Origin: JBFLYZ01 sp040756415
GTDB lineage: Bacteria; Bacteroidota; Bacteroidia; JADZBD01
Length of the DNA: 64,000 nt
Assembly: GCA_040756415.1 (NCBI GenBank)
Contig: JBFLYZ010000014.1
Location: forward strand, 3,584-67,583
Direction: 5' to 3'
Shown here: positions 1-7,779 of the stretch, in pieces
Position numbering within the stretch: the stretch's first letter is position 1
Layout: each line of letters starts with the position of its first letter
Program-made: the position numbers and the translations under genes
The notes under the pieces: model-generated
Seen by the model: the letters and a program-made list of their open reading frames with translations, nothing else
What the model was told of the DNA's origin: nothing
The model's database searches: none

Positions 1-528
1 ACCTGTGTATACAGAGTCACTTATTTTTTCCGGCTTTATGAGGTAGGGAATAACCTCCGGATTGTTACTTCCCGGATTGCCTTCAGAAATGGGTTTAAGC
101 TTTGTCGTAAAGTAAGAATCATCAGATAAAACATTGGTTCCCGGGCCAAGCAAAACTCCATTTTTGTAACTGTCAACGTTTTTCTGGCGATTATCAGTTG
201 AAACAATACCGCCATGTTGCTCGTTGATTTTGCCCTTTTCATGAGCAATGCCATTATTACCTGAATATGAACCTTTATTCTGTGAATCATCAGATGGGAA
301 CAACAATGCGCCTGCTCCTCCTAAAACTAAAAGAAGCGCGAAAGAATACAGAATTCTCCTGGTGTTTTTTTTCCTCCTGTCAATAACAGCCAGCCTGGCA
401 TTCACGCTCACCCACACATCTTCCATGTCCAATTGATTGGAAATGCCATTCCAAACTTCATCCGGAGGAGCTTCATTCAAGCCTTCGAATCCCTTTTTAT
501 ACCAATCGTTGAATTCTTCCGGTTCCAT
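1..528 (-). CDS. Putative anti-sigma/membrane partner of the ECF sigma factor (3' end off the window)
   Basis: The open frame reads leftwards from an ATG at 528 and is still open at base 1 (176 codons visible). The N-terminus is acidic and aromatic (MEPEEFNDWYKKGFEGLNEA) and soluble for about 57 residues. One hydrophobic segment follows at about residues 58-77, just after an RRKKNTRR basic stretch, then a Ser/Asn/Gly-rich periplasmic part. This layout, a short cytoplasmic head, one membrane span and a long outside region, is that of Bacteroidota anti-sigma-type proteins encoded behind ECF sigma genes. The ATG directly abuts the sigma stop codon (TAA then ATG), so translation is probably coupled. 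The role as anti-sigma factor is inferred from position and topology; no zinc-binding HxxxCxxC motif is visible and the C-terminal domain is missing. Confidence 0.6.
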   Translation of the reverse strand, partial: MEPEEFNDWYKKGFEGLNEAPPDEVWNGISNQLDMEDVWVSVNARLAVIDRRKKNTRRILYSFALLLVLGGAGALLFPSDDSQNKGSYSGNNGIAHEKGKINEQHGGIVSTDNRQKNVDSYKNGVLLGPGTNVLSDDSYFTTKLKPISEGNPGSNNPEVIPYLIKPEKISDSVYTG

Positions 529-1107
529 TTAGGCGTTCTTGAATGTTTCTGCTATCATTTTCACATTATATAATTTCCCAATCCAGTGCTGTAACAAGAC
601 CCTTGCTCTTGAGAATTGCGATTTCGATGTTCCTTTGGTAATATTCAGCATTTCAGCAATTTCATTATGGCTGTAACCCTCAACGACATATAAATTAAAA
701 ATAATCCTCGCTCCCTCCGGCAGTTTATGAATAAGTTCAAGCAGTTCCTTTTCAAGAATTTTATCAGGTAAGGAAACCTCAAATGCTGCTGTGCTTATCT
801 CTTCTATGTGCAGGTTGCGATGGTCGCGAATAAACACTCTGTAATGGTCAATGGCCGTATTTATAATTATTCGTCTTATCCAACCCTCCAGTGACCCTTC
901 TCCCTTATAGTTTTTTAATGAAGTGAAAACCTTTATGAACCCTTCCTGGAGAATATCCTTTGCGGCATCGCGGTCACTGATATATCCCAGGCAAACCCCG
1001 AACATTTTTGATGCATATTTTTTATACAGCATTTCCTGGTATTTCCTGTCACCAGTAATACACTTGGATACGAGTTCCTCATCGGTCAAAACGGAATGAT
1101 CTTGCAC
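529..1107 (-). CDS. ECF RNA polymerase sigma factor (sigma-70 family)
   Basis: A 192-residue sigma factor of the extracytoplasmic-function type. Region 2 is recognisable around residues 38-95 (MFGVCLGYISDRDAAKDILQ, then GSLEGWIRRIIINTAIDHYR), and region 4 around 125-180 with a helix-turn-helix (LPEGARIIFNLYVVEGYSHN, then EIAEMLNITKGTSKSQFSRA). The start is GTG: an in-frame stop lies three codons upstream and the next ATG would remove region 2 residues. It sits 22 bases downstream of the lipoprotein gene and abuts the membrane partner, so the three form one operon. It should direct core polymerase to a small regulon when released from its partner; the stimulus cannot be read from the sequence. 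Confidence 0.92.
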   Translation of the reverse strand: MQDHSVLTDEELVSKCITGDRKYQEMLYKKYASKMFGVCLGYISDRDAAKDILQEGFIKVFTSLKNYKGEGSLEGWIRRIIINTAIDHYRVFIRDHRNLHIEEISTAAFEVSLPDKILEKELLELIHKLPEGARIIFNLYVVEGYSHNEIAEMLNITKGTSKSQFSRARVLLQHWIGKLYNVKMIAETFKNA

Positions 1108-1129
1108 AAGGTTGCTTTATAAATTCTCT

Positions 1130-1831
1130 TTAATTAATTATAACCTGGTTGCCGTCCCTTATTCGGTCAGCAGCAAGCTGGTAAATATCCTGATTGTCGT
1201 TTTCGCTGACAATAATTGTCTGAACGCCATTTACAATAGTAATATTTGCGCTGTCCAGCATGCTCTGCGGAACAACATCGAACCAATATTTCGGATTAAA
1301 AACAATTTTCGTAGTGGAGGGCTGATCCTCTATAAGAACTATTTCATTTCCGCCTGAAGAGCTTTGCGCGGTAATTTCAAAACTTTCACCGGAATTAAAC
1401 TCAAACTGAACCGCTAATGTATCATTGATTGTATTGATATACGTTCCGTAAATTACAAGATTAGGCATGCTGTTTTGCTGCTCTTCAGTCCGGACATTTA
1501 GATCTATTCTCGTATAGGTCCCCTGTGGAATATCGAAGGCTATGCCGGAAGACAGATTAATTGTACTTAGATCAATCTGGACATTCGGATCATAGTCCTT
1601 GCTGAAATCTACGTTATTGCTTCCTTGTTTCCGCTCCCCATCAAAATCAATCCTGTCCAGAAGAATATACCCGGAGGTAAATTTTATCAACCCGCTCCCG
1701 GAATTAGAGTTAAGTTGAAAGCCAAAAGAAACATCGGTTGGCTTCTTCCACTTTTTTTCGCATGACGCGATAAGAAAAGATAAAGCGAGCAGAAAATAAA
1801 CTGGTCTACTTTTAAAGCCGCTAGAAACCAT
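1130..1831 (-). CDS. Lipoprotein of unknown function, first gene of the sigma operon
   Basis: 233 residues from the ATG at 1831. A longer in-frame start at 1924 is rejected because a promoter element (CAAATATA on the plus strand at 1847-1854, i.e. TATATTTG on the minus strand) lies between them, and because the shorter start gives a proper lipoprotein signal: basic residues, hydrophobic run, then LIASC with the lipidated Cys at about residue 20. The mature part is beta-rich with repeated hydrophobic/polar alternation, probably one or two beta-sandwich modules resembling DUF4382-like surface proteins, but I do not recognise the family securely. Its place ahead of the sigma gene suggests a cell-envelope component made together with its regulator. 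Confidence 0.72.
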   Translation of the reverse strand: MVSSGFKSRPVYFLLALSFLIASCEKKWKKPTDVSFGFQLNSNSGSGLIKFTSGYILLDRIDFDGERKQGSNNVDFSKDYDPNVQIDLSTINLSSGIAFDIPQGTYTRIDLNVRTEEQQNSMPNLVIYGTYINTINDTLAVQFEFNSGESFEITAQSSSGGNEIVLIEDQPSTTKIVFNPKYWFDVVPQSMLDSANITIVNGVQTIIVSENDNQDIYQLAADRIRDGNQVIIN

Positions 1832-1846
1832 GGTATTTGTTTTATT

Positions 1847-1854
1847 CAAATATA
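1847..1854 (-). promoter_or_regulatory. Bacteroidota -7 promoter box (TATATTTG) for the lipoprotein-sigma operon
   Basis: On the minus strand the octamer TATATTTG matches the Bacteroidota consensus TAnnTTTG. It predicts a transcript start near 1840, nine bases before the ATG at 1831, which supports that start codon. A TTTTG stands upstream but about 31 bases away, too far to be a canonical -33 element. Confidence 0.5.
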
Positions 1855-2114
1855 CGGTGATATATATATAAGACGAAATTACTGACAAAAGGGTTGGAAT
1901 TATATGTAGTATTGTGAAAATCAATTAGTTGTGTTGATTCTCTTATACGCTGGCTGGTTGTTGATTATACTAAAATCCTATAAGGGGAGTTCAGGGTTCT
2001 CTATCAATCCAAAGCCGGGTTATTGGTAAGGGCTAAGACAGAATAGCCACATTAGGTCTTTAATTATGGCCATATTGTCATGAAAACCGGGGCGGCAAGC
2101 ATTGGTTTCTAAAT
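1855..2114. other. Intergenic stretch without a recognisable gene
   Basis: Between the divergent lipoprotein-sigma and lemA operons the sequence is AT-rich with no ORF of convincing composition. It holds the upstream parts of both promoters and nothing else that I can identify. Confidence 0.5.
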
Positions 2115-2130
2115 TGCGTAACTTTACGCA
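2115..2130 (+). promoter_or_regulatory. Perfect inverted repeat overlapping the lemA -7 box
   Basis: TGCGTAA and TTACGCA are separated by two bases, a perfect 7+7 palindrome. The element TAACTTTA (2119-2126), one mismatch from TAnnTTTG, is embedded in it, 22 bases before the lemA start. It may be a repressor operator overlapping the promoter; alternatively the symmetry is chance. Confidence 0.4.
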
Positions 2131-2147
2131 TACTAAAAAACCAACAC

Positions 2148-2756
2148 ATGAACAGAGGTACAATTGTCCTTTTAGTTATAGGTTTATTTATTGCTCTCGT
2201 AGGCTTCAATGCCTGCAACGCCTATAATAACATGAACAAAATGGAAAAAGCCGTTGGAGCCCAGTGGACCCAGGTCGAGAACGCCTACCAGCGCAGGAAT
2301 GACCTGATCCCTAACCTGGTGGCAACGGTGAAGAACTATGCCGATTTTGAGCGATCAACGCTGGAGGCCGTTGTGAACGCCCGTTCCAAGGCCACGCAGG
2401 TAACAATAGACCCCACCAAGCTGGATGCACAATCGCTGCAGAAGTTCCAGCAGGTGCAGGGCGAGGTGAGCTCCACCCTGGGCAGGCTGCTGGCCGTTGC
2501 CGAGAATTATCCTGATCTCAAAGCAAACCAGAACTTTCTCAATCTCCAGACCCAGCTCGAGGGCACCGAAAACCGCATTACGAACGAACGCAGGGTGTTC
2601 ATTGAAATGACCCGTGATTACAATACCAGCATTACTATGTTCCCGCGCAGGATATGGGCCGGACTTTTCGGCTTCAAAGAAAAGCCCTCGTTCGAAATGA
2701 CCGAAGGGGCCGACAAGACCCCGGATGTGGATTCCCTCTTCAACAAGGGTAAGTAA
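2148..2756 (+). CDS. lemA: LemA family protein
   Basis: 202 residues. An N-terminal hydrophobic segment (about residues 5-22, TIVLLVIGLFIALVGFNAC) anchors the protein with its body outside the inner membrane. The LemA core follows, with the diagnostic stretch WTQVENAYQRRNDLIPNLVA (about 40-60) and a long helical body rich in Ala/Glu/Lys. LemA proteins are membrane-bound helical proteins of poorly defined biochemical function and are very often encoded with TPM-domain proteins, as here. The stop overlaps the next start (TAATG), so the genes are translationally coupled. Confidence 0.93.
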   Translation: MNRGTIVLLVIGLFIALVGFNACNAYNNMNKMEKAVGAQWTQVENAYQRRNDLIPNLVATVKNYADFERSTLEAVVNARSKATQVTIDPTKLDAQSLQKFQQVQGEVSSTLGRLLAVAENYPDLKANQNFLNLQTQLEGTENRITNERRVFIEMTRDYNTSITMFPRRIWAGLFGFKEKPSFEMTEGADKTPDVDSLFNKGK

Positions 2757-3187
2757 TGACGGCAAAGGACTTTTTCAGCGAGGAGGAAAAGGCGGCTATA
2801 CGTATGAGCATTGCCGCTGCCGAGCTGCACACCTCGGGCGAGATTCGTGTGCACGTAGAGGACAATGGCGGAACGGACGTGGTGAAGAAGGCCAAAAAAG
2901 TATTCGACCGGGAGGGTATGCACAAGACCAAGGACAGGAACGGAGTGCTTTTTTTCATAGGAGCCAAAGACCACACCTTTGCGATTTACGGTGACAAGGG
3001 CATACACGAGCGCGTGCACCAGGAGTTCTGGGATGGGATAAAGGACGAGCTGATGGGTTACTTCGCGGACAAGAAGTTCGCCCAGGGGCTTTGTGTCGCG
3101 GTAGAGAAAACGGGAGAAAAGCTCAAAGAGTTTTTCCCAAGGGAAAAGTCGGATAAAGACGAGCTGAGCAACGAGATCAGCTATTGA
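2756..3187 (+). CDS. TPM-domain protein without membrane anchor
   Basis: 143 residues with no signal peptide or membrane span. The TPM fold is indicated by SEEEKAAIRMSIAAAELHTS, GEIRVHVEDN, and the later RNGVLFFIGAKDHTFAIYGD with KGIHERV. TPM domains (named for TLP18.3, Psb32, MOLO-1) have been linked to acid phosphatase activity in plants and to membrane-protein repair. This copy would be the cytosolic member of the LemA-TPM-TPM set. It overlaps lemA by one base and is followed one base later by the membrane-bound TPM protein. Confidence 0.88.
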   Translation: MTAKDFFSEEEKAAIRMSIAAAELHTSGEIRVHVEDNGGTDVVKKAKKVFDREGMHKTKDRNGVLFFIGAKDHTFAIYGDKGIHERVHQEFWDGIKDELMGYFADKKFAQGLCVAVEKTGEKLKEFFPREKSDKDELSNEISY

Positions 3188-3188
3188 T

Positions 3189-3947
3189 ATGAGAACAATT
3201 GCTTTCTTCCTGTCTTGCCTGTTTGCGCTGCCAGCGTACTCCCAGGATCCGTTCCTACCCGAAAAGCCGGGCCCGCCACGTCTTTACAACAACCTTTCGA
3301 AAGAGTTTCCCCAATTGCTTTCATCAGCGGAGGCCGGCATATTAGAAGAGAAATTGATAAGCATAGCCGAGGAGACATCCAACCAGGTGGCCGTGGTAAT
3401 AGTGGATGATTTCGGGGGCAGCGATGCGAATGATTTTGGCACCCGCCTTTTCAACAAATGGGGAATAGGTAAGGATAATAAAGATAACGGGGTGCTTATC
3501 CTGGTCAAGCCCACCGAGCGGGACGGGGGACGGGAAGTGTTTATTGTAACCGGCTACGGCCTGGAGTCCGTACTGCCCGATATTACCTGTAAGAAGATCA
3601 TCGAGCGTGACATGCTGCCGCACTTCCGCAATGGAGACTATTCCAAAGGCCTGCTCACGGGCGTTGATGTGATCTATGGCTTCATCAAGGGCGAGATCAG
3701 TGAAAAGGACTATAGCGCCAGGGACAGGGGAGGCAAGATACCCTGGAAATATGTTGTCATCGCCATCATCCTTTTCATCATCATCAGCCGCATAGGCCGC
3801 GGTTTTGGCGGGGGCTATACCATCGGTCGCGGGGGCTATTACCGTGGCGGGTTTGGCGGTTTCGGAGGCTTTGGAGGAGGAGGAGGCGGATTCGGTGGCT
3901 TCGGAGGCGGCAGCTCGGGCGGTGGAGGAGCGGGAGGCAGGTGGTGA
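3189..3947 (+). CDS. Exported TPM-domain protein with membrane anchor and Gly-rich tail (YgcG-like)
   Basis: 252 residues in the YgcG arrangement. Residues 1-18 are a signal peptide (MRTIAFFLSCLFALPAYSQ). A TPM domain spans about 30-175 (EEKLISIAEETSNQVAVVIV; WGIGKDNKDNGVLILVKPTE; YGLESVLPDITCKKIIERDM). One transmembrane helix follows at about 187-205 (KYVVIAIILFIIISRIGRGF), and the last 45 residues are almost entirely Gly, Phe and Ser. The low-complexity tail is typical of the family and would lie on the cytoplasmic side if the TPM domain is periplasmic. Third gene of the lemA operon. Confidence 0.9.
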   Translation: MRTIAFFLSCLFALPAYSQDPFLPEKPGPPRLYNNLSKEFPQLLSSAEAGILEEKLISIAEETSNQVAVVIVDDFGGSDANDFGTRLFNKWGIGKDNKDNGVLILVKPTERDGGREVFIVTGYGLESVLPDITCKKIIERDMLPHFRNGDYSKGLLTGVDVIYGFIKGEISEKDYSARDRGGKIPWKYVVIAIILFIIISRIGRGFGGGYTIGRGGYYRGGFGGFGGFGGGGGGFGGFGGGSSGGGGAGGRW

Positions 3948-3967
3948 GCCCGCCTTTCCGTCCGCGA

Positions 3968-6538
3968 TCAATTGTTTACTATCAGTTTTCTTGTGATCTT
4001 TATTTCGCCCTGGCGGAGCGATACAAAATATACCCCATCCGCAAGTAAGGAACAGTCGACCGGGATGCTGTTTCTTCCCGCTTCCGTCTTTATTGTTTTC
4101 ATGCTTACCTGCCTGCCATCGGCCGAGTAAATACTTATCGTGGCGGCCTTGCCCTTCACCGCGTCAAAGCTTAGCGTAAAATTCTCCCTGGCCGGGTTGG
4201 GATAAACGCTCAGGCTGTTCTCCAACTGCTGCTCTTCCAGCCCTGAAACGGGCGAGGTGATCTTAAAGTCCCATATGCCCCTACCATAGGTCGCAAACCG
4301 CACCGTGTTGGATGAAGGCACATATTCCACGCTCCAGTAGGTTTGATCGGGCGCGCCCAGGCCCTGCATATCGTACCAGGTGTTCTCTGCCGCCACGTAT
4401 ACGTAAGGGCCTACTTCGGTTGCCGCAAAAATGAGGCTGTCGTTATAATTGCCCGTCAGTTGGAACACATGCGTATTAGGCAGGCCGGTATTGATAGCCG
4501 TAAAGTTCTGGCCATGGTTGACGCTTCGGTAAACGGGCGAATTGGAATACCCGCTTCCGCCCACGTACACAAGACCCAGGGTGCTCTGGGAAGGATAGAT
4601 CGTGGCTCCATAGAGGTAGTTCGCTCCCAGCCCGGTGACCGTGCTCATCGCCCAGGTTACACCGTAATCACTGCTGCGGAAAAAGCGGCCGTTATCGGTA
4701 AGCACGTACCAGTACATGTCGTTGATAGGCGAGGAGGCGATGGCAGATATCTTCCCTCCTCCCGAGGCCGACTGGAAATTGAAAGGCATCTCGTAAGGCG
4801 TGATCACGCCTGCGTTCTCTACCAGTTGTATGATCTTCGATCCGGTGCTGTTCAGGTTGCCGCCAGCAAGGTAGCATACGTTGTTCACCTGGCGGTCGAC
4901 CATGATGGGCGGTATCCAGAAGGGAATACTGGAATTGAAATTCCAGGTGGCGGTGGATGTGCCGGTCATTCCATTGGCGTAATAATCGGCAAAGCCCGGG
5001 TAGTTCATCCAGATGCTGTTGCCTCCGTCAGATGAGGAGATATGGCCGTAGTCACCGCTGATCACCTGATCGAATCCCAGCCCGGTCCCCGAATCGGTCT
5101 GGCAGCGCTGAAAACCCTGGTCCTGCGAGCCCGCGTAAATGTAATTGGCATCGTTCTTATTAGTATAAACCGAATAGTACTGGCTTACGTTGAGCCCGTT
5201 CAGCGAAATGTTCTGAACGGTTTGCAGATTATTATAGGATGTATACAATCCGCCATCCGTTCCGATGAACAGGAACTCGTTCCCCTGCGCGTCAAGCAGC
5301 GAAGTAATGGAAGGCAGGTCGGCATGCAGGCGGTTGGGCACATTATTGTAATATTCCCACCAGTTGCTCACCGTGGTCCAGTTGTTCCCCCCGTCCGTAC
5401 TGTAATGGCACTCGATGTCGCCAAAGTAGAGATTGTTGGGATCGGTGACCGAGCAACTAAAGCTGGTGGCGCCAAAGGGGCTCATGCCCAGCGCCACGGG
5501 GTTGTTCCAGCTCAGCCCGCCATCAACCGATTTATAAATGACCTGGTCTACGTACGCGTACAATACAAAATCGGCCGTATCGCGGTACCCGCATAGCAGG
5601 GTATATCCGCTGGAGGTAAGGGGCAGGTTGGAGATAAAGGAGATGGAATCGCTGACCCTGCCGATGTTAAAAAGCGAATCGTTCTGTACGAATGAAGGGT
5701 CAAAGGTCCCGTAACGGGGAGCCCAGATGTCGAAGAGGTCGGCATCGCCAAAAGAAGGCTCGTCATAGGCGGCAATGCGGCTAAAGCTGGCGCCCTTATC
5801 GGTCGATTTGTAAACAGAAGTAATGCCCCACCAGTTGTTGTAATCCCATTCGTATGCCAGCACGTACATGGTACGGAGCGAATCATCCAGGATGATCCCC
5901 CGCTTGATATAGCCCCATGAAGCGAGATTGCTCAGTCCGGTTCCCGCCAGCCAGGTGATGCCGTCATCATCGGAATAATATACGTACCTGCCGCCCGCGG
6001 TGATGATGCGGGTGCCGCTTCCGTTCGGGATCACGCGTATCATTTTGATGTCGAACTTCAGCTTGTCGTTCAGCACAGCCCAGTTGCTGCCGTTCATGTC
6101 TCCTTTCCACACATTTCCCCCGTCACTGCCGCAATACACCGCCCCGGTGGCGGTATCCAGGTCGGCCACCCAGATGCGCCCCGCGCAGTTCACGCTGCCG
6201 CGCTCTTTCCACTCGCCAACCAGGTTGCCGTTGGCCAGGGTCTCCTGCGAGCATACCAGGGGAATGTGCCTGCTCCGGTACCGCTCAGCGTACTTCTGCT
6301 GCCGTGTTTCGGCATCCATCTTTCTCCAATCCGTGCCAGGCGCGCACTTGTGCATGTACTCGTACCATTGCTCGAAGCGGTCGCGTTCCTCCTGCTCGTC
6401 CCCGCGTTCTTTTTCGCGCACCTGGGTATGGCCCGGCACGGGAAAATATTCTTTTCCGGCTTCAGGCTGCTCCCTGACCATCCACCCGATCGCGGTTACG
6501 AGGGCCAGGCAACCTATATAGAATAGCTTTTGATTCAT
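3968..6538 (-). CDS. Secreted Asp-box (BNR/sortilin-like) propeller protein with T9SS type A sorting domain
   Basis: 856 residues. A short signal anchor (residues 3-19) is followed by a charged linker and a long beta-propeller region with repeated Asp-box motifs, e.g. YYSDDDGITW, YKSTDKGASF, YKSVDGGLSW, HYSTDGGNNW and FRSSDYGVTW. This is the pattern of VPS10/sortilin and sialidase-type propellers, but the catalytic Arg triad of sialidases was not identified, so an enzymatic role is not claimed. The last ~80 residues are a T9SS C-terminal sorting domain (SVYPNPARENFTLSF ... ADGVYFVSLRQGEIKITRKL), directing it across the outer membrane. It lies eight bases behind the small repeat-protein gene, probably in one operon. 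Confidence 0.88.
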   Translation of the reverse strand: MNQKLFYIGCLALVTAIGWMVREQPEAGKEYFPVPGHTQVREKERGDEQEERDRFEQWYEYMHKCAPGTDWRKMDAETRQQKYAERYRSRHIPLVCSQETLANGNLVGEWKERGSVNCAGRIWVADLDTATGAVYCGSDGGNVWKGDMNGSNWAVLNDKLKFDIKMIRVIPNGSGTRIITAGGRYVYYSDDDGITWLAGTGLSNLASWGYIKRGIILDDSLRTMYVLAYEWDYNNWWGITSVYKSTDKGASFSRIAAYDEPSFGDADLFDIWAPRYGTFDPSFVQNDSLFNIGRVSDSISFISNLPLTSSGYTLLCGYRDTADFVLYAYVDQVIYKSVDGGLSWNNPVALGMSPFGATSFSCSVTDPNNLYFGDIECHYSTDGGNNWTTVSNWWEYYNNVPNRLHADLPSITSLLDAQGNEFLFIGTDGGLYTSYNNLQTVQNISLNGLNVSQYYSVYTNKNDANYIYAGSQDQGFQRCQTDSGTGLGFDQVISGDYGHISSSDGGNSIWMNYPGFADYYANGMTGTSTATWNFNSSIPFWIPPIMVDRQVNNVCYLAGGNLNSTGSKIIQLVENAGVITPYEMPFNFQSASGGGKISAIASSPINDMYWYVLTDNGRFFRSSDYGVTWAMSTVTGLGANYLYGATIYPSQSTLGLVYVGGSGYSNSPVYRSVNHGQNFTAINTGLPNTHVFQLTGNYNDSLIFAATEVGPYVYVAAENTWYDMQGLGAPDQTYWSVEYVPSSNTVRFATYGRGIWDFKITSPVSGLEEQQLENSLSVYPNPARENFTLSFDAVKGKAATISIYSADGRQVSMKTIKTEAGRNSIPVDCSLLADGVYFVSLRQGEIKITRKLIVNN

Positions 6539-6546
6539 GGCAGGGC

Positions 6547-6891
6547 TTACTTGTTCTTAACCGGTACGGCATCATAGATGCTGCTGCCGTTAACGGCCTG
6601 TATGTTCACCGGGATGCCGTTATAGCTTACCGAAGAGCCGCTCACTTCTTTGATGTTTACGGGCAGGTTGCCGTAGAAGCTGCTGCCGCCCACTTCTTTG
6701 AGATTGACAGGCAAAGCCCCATAAACAGAGCTACCGCCTATCTTCTGTATGTTCACGTTGATCTCGTCAGCCACCATCTTTTTGTCGGCCGCATGGGCCG
6801 GGCGTACCAGGCTCATGTTCTGCACGGCAATAACGGAAAGAGCGATAGCGATAATGGTCAGCACCACTTTGGTATAAATGTCGGTTTTCAT
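6547..6891 (-). CDS. Small exported protein with four tandem GGSS repeats
   Basis: 114 residues from the ATG at 6891; the extra 27 codons upstream are rejected because they run into the opposite promoter. Residues 8-29 form a signal peptide or anchor (YTKVVLTIIAIALSVIAVQN) ending near AHA. The mature part is four near-identical 16-18-residue units of the form V-x-GGSS-x-YG-x-LPVNI (VYGALPVN, FYGNLPVN, VSYNGIPVN, IYDAVPVK). I do not know a function. Similar short proteins starting MKTDIYTKVVLT are widespread in Bacteroidota as far as I recall. It precedes the Asp-box propeller gene by eight bases, and its promoter overlaps that of the divergent TerB-DnaJ gene. Confidence 0.72.
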   Translation of the reverse strand: MKTDIYTKVVLTIIAIALSVIAVQNMSLVRPAHAADKKMVADEINVNIQKIGGSSVYGALPVNLKEVGGSSFYGNLPVNIKEVSGSSVSYNGIPVNIQAVNGSSIYDAVPVKNK

Positions 6892-6914
6892 GTTCCGGAT
6901 ATGTTGGTTAAACT

Positions 6915-6922
6915 TATTTTTG
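6915..6922 (+). promoter_or_regulatory. -7 box (TATTTTTG) for the TerB-DnaJ gene
   Basis: The octamer matches TAnnTTTG and would start a transcript near 6929, ten bases before the ATG at 6939. Confidence 0.5.
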
Positions 6923-6931
6923 CAGGACAAC

Positions 6932-6939
6932 CAAAGATA
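6932..6939 (-). promoter_or_regulatory. -7 box (TATCTTTG, minus strand) for the small repeat-protein operon
   Basis: On the minus strand TATCTTTG matches the consensus exactly; the predicted start near 6925 leaves a leader of about 34 bases before the ATG at 6891. The element overlaps the start codon of the divergent gene, so the two promoters are interleaved. Confidence 0.5.
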
Positions 6940-7673
6940 TGGCAAAATTCGGAAAGTGGATAGGCGCCACACTGGGATGGGCCACCGGTGGGCCCATCGG
7001 AGCGCTGATCGGCTTCGCTATCGGGTCGGTATTCGATAACGCGGAGGTGACCGTGCAGCATGGGGCGGGAGGGACAGGCTCCCGCCAGACCACAGCGGCC
7101 GATTTCAGCGCGGCACTGCTGGTGTTGTCGGCCGCCATCATGAAGGCCGATGGAAAGGTGCTGCGCTCGGAGCTGGACTATGTAAAGCGTTTTTTCGCCC
7201 AGCAGTTCGGTGAGCGTCATGCCCAGGAGCAGATGCTGATGCTGCGCGAGCTGGTGAAGAAGGACATTCCTTTGCAGGAGGTATGCCACCAGATCAGGCA
7301 GCACATGAACCTCTCGGTGCGCCTGCAATTGCTCCATTACCTGTTCGGGATCGCGAAAGCTGACGGGCATGTGCATAAGCAGGAGGCGCAGATGATCGAG
7401 CAGATCGCGGGTTTCATGCATATCTCCTCGGCCGACTTCCACTCGATCAGGGCCATGTATTTCCGGGATACCCATAGCGATTACGAGATCCTGGAGATCA
7501 CGCCCCAGGCTACCGATGAGGAGGTCAAGAAAGCGTACCGCAAAATGGCGGTGAAGTTCCATCCCGATAAAGTGAGCAGCCTGGGCGAGGAGATACAAAA
7601 GGCCGCAAAAGAAAAATTCCAGAAGGTGCAGGAGGCCTACGAGAACATCAAGAAGGAAAGGGGCATGGCCTGA
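6939..7673 (+). CDS. TerB-DnaJ co-chaperone (DjlA-like)
   Basis: 244 residues. The N-terminus has a Gly-rich membrane-inserting segment (GATLGWATGGPIGALIGFAI, about residues 9-28). The middle (about 50-165) is an all-helical TerB/DjlA-type domain with acidic metal-type positions (AAIMKADGKVLRSELDYVKR and GIAKADGHVHKQEAQMIEQI). The last 65 residues are a J domain with an intact HPD motif (MAVKFHPDKVSSLGEE). The architecture is that of DjlA, a membrane-anchored J-protein that stimulates DnaK. It stands alone, 106 bases before uvrA, with its own TAnnTTTG promoter. Confidence 0.9.
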   Translation: MAKFGKWIGATLGWATGGPIGALIGFAIGSVFDNAEVTVQHGAGGTGSRQTTAADFSAALLVLSAAIMKADGKVLRSELDYVKRFFAQQFGERHAQEQMLMLRELVKKDIPLQEVCHQIRQHMNLSVRLQLLHYLFGIAKADGHVHKQEAQMIEQIAGFMHISSADFHSIRAMYFRDTHSDYEILEITPQATDEEVKKAYRKMAVKFHPDKVSSLGEEIQKAAKEKFQKVQEAYENIKKERGMA

Positions 7674-7728
7674 GCTCCGCCAGCGGTTTTTCTGCTCCCC
7701 CTCCCTGGCGTGGTAGCCCATTTACCGT

Positions 7729-7736
7729 TATCTTTG
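7729..7736 (+). promoter_or_regulatory. -7 box (TATCTTTG) for uvrA
   Basis: Exact match to TAnnTTTG in the 106-base gap between the TerB-DnaJ gene and uvrA; predicted start near 7743, 37 bases before the TTG start codon. No LexA-like SOS box was recognised around it. Confidence 0.5.
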
Positions 7737-7779
7737 CCAGCCCGAATCGTACCCCTTCCGGTACTGGCGGGCAGGCTTT

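Noticed and set aside
3968..6538. Sialidase activity for the Asp-box protein
   Set aside because: Asp boxes alone are shared by non-enzymatic propellers, and the catalytic arginines were not identified.
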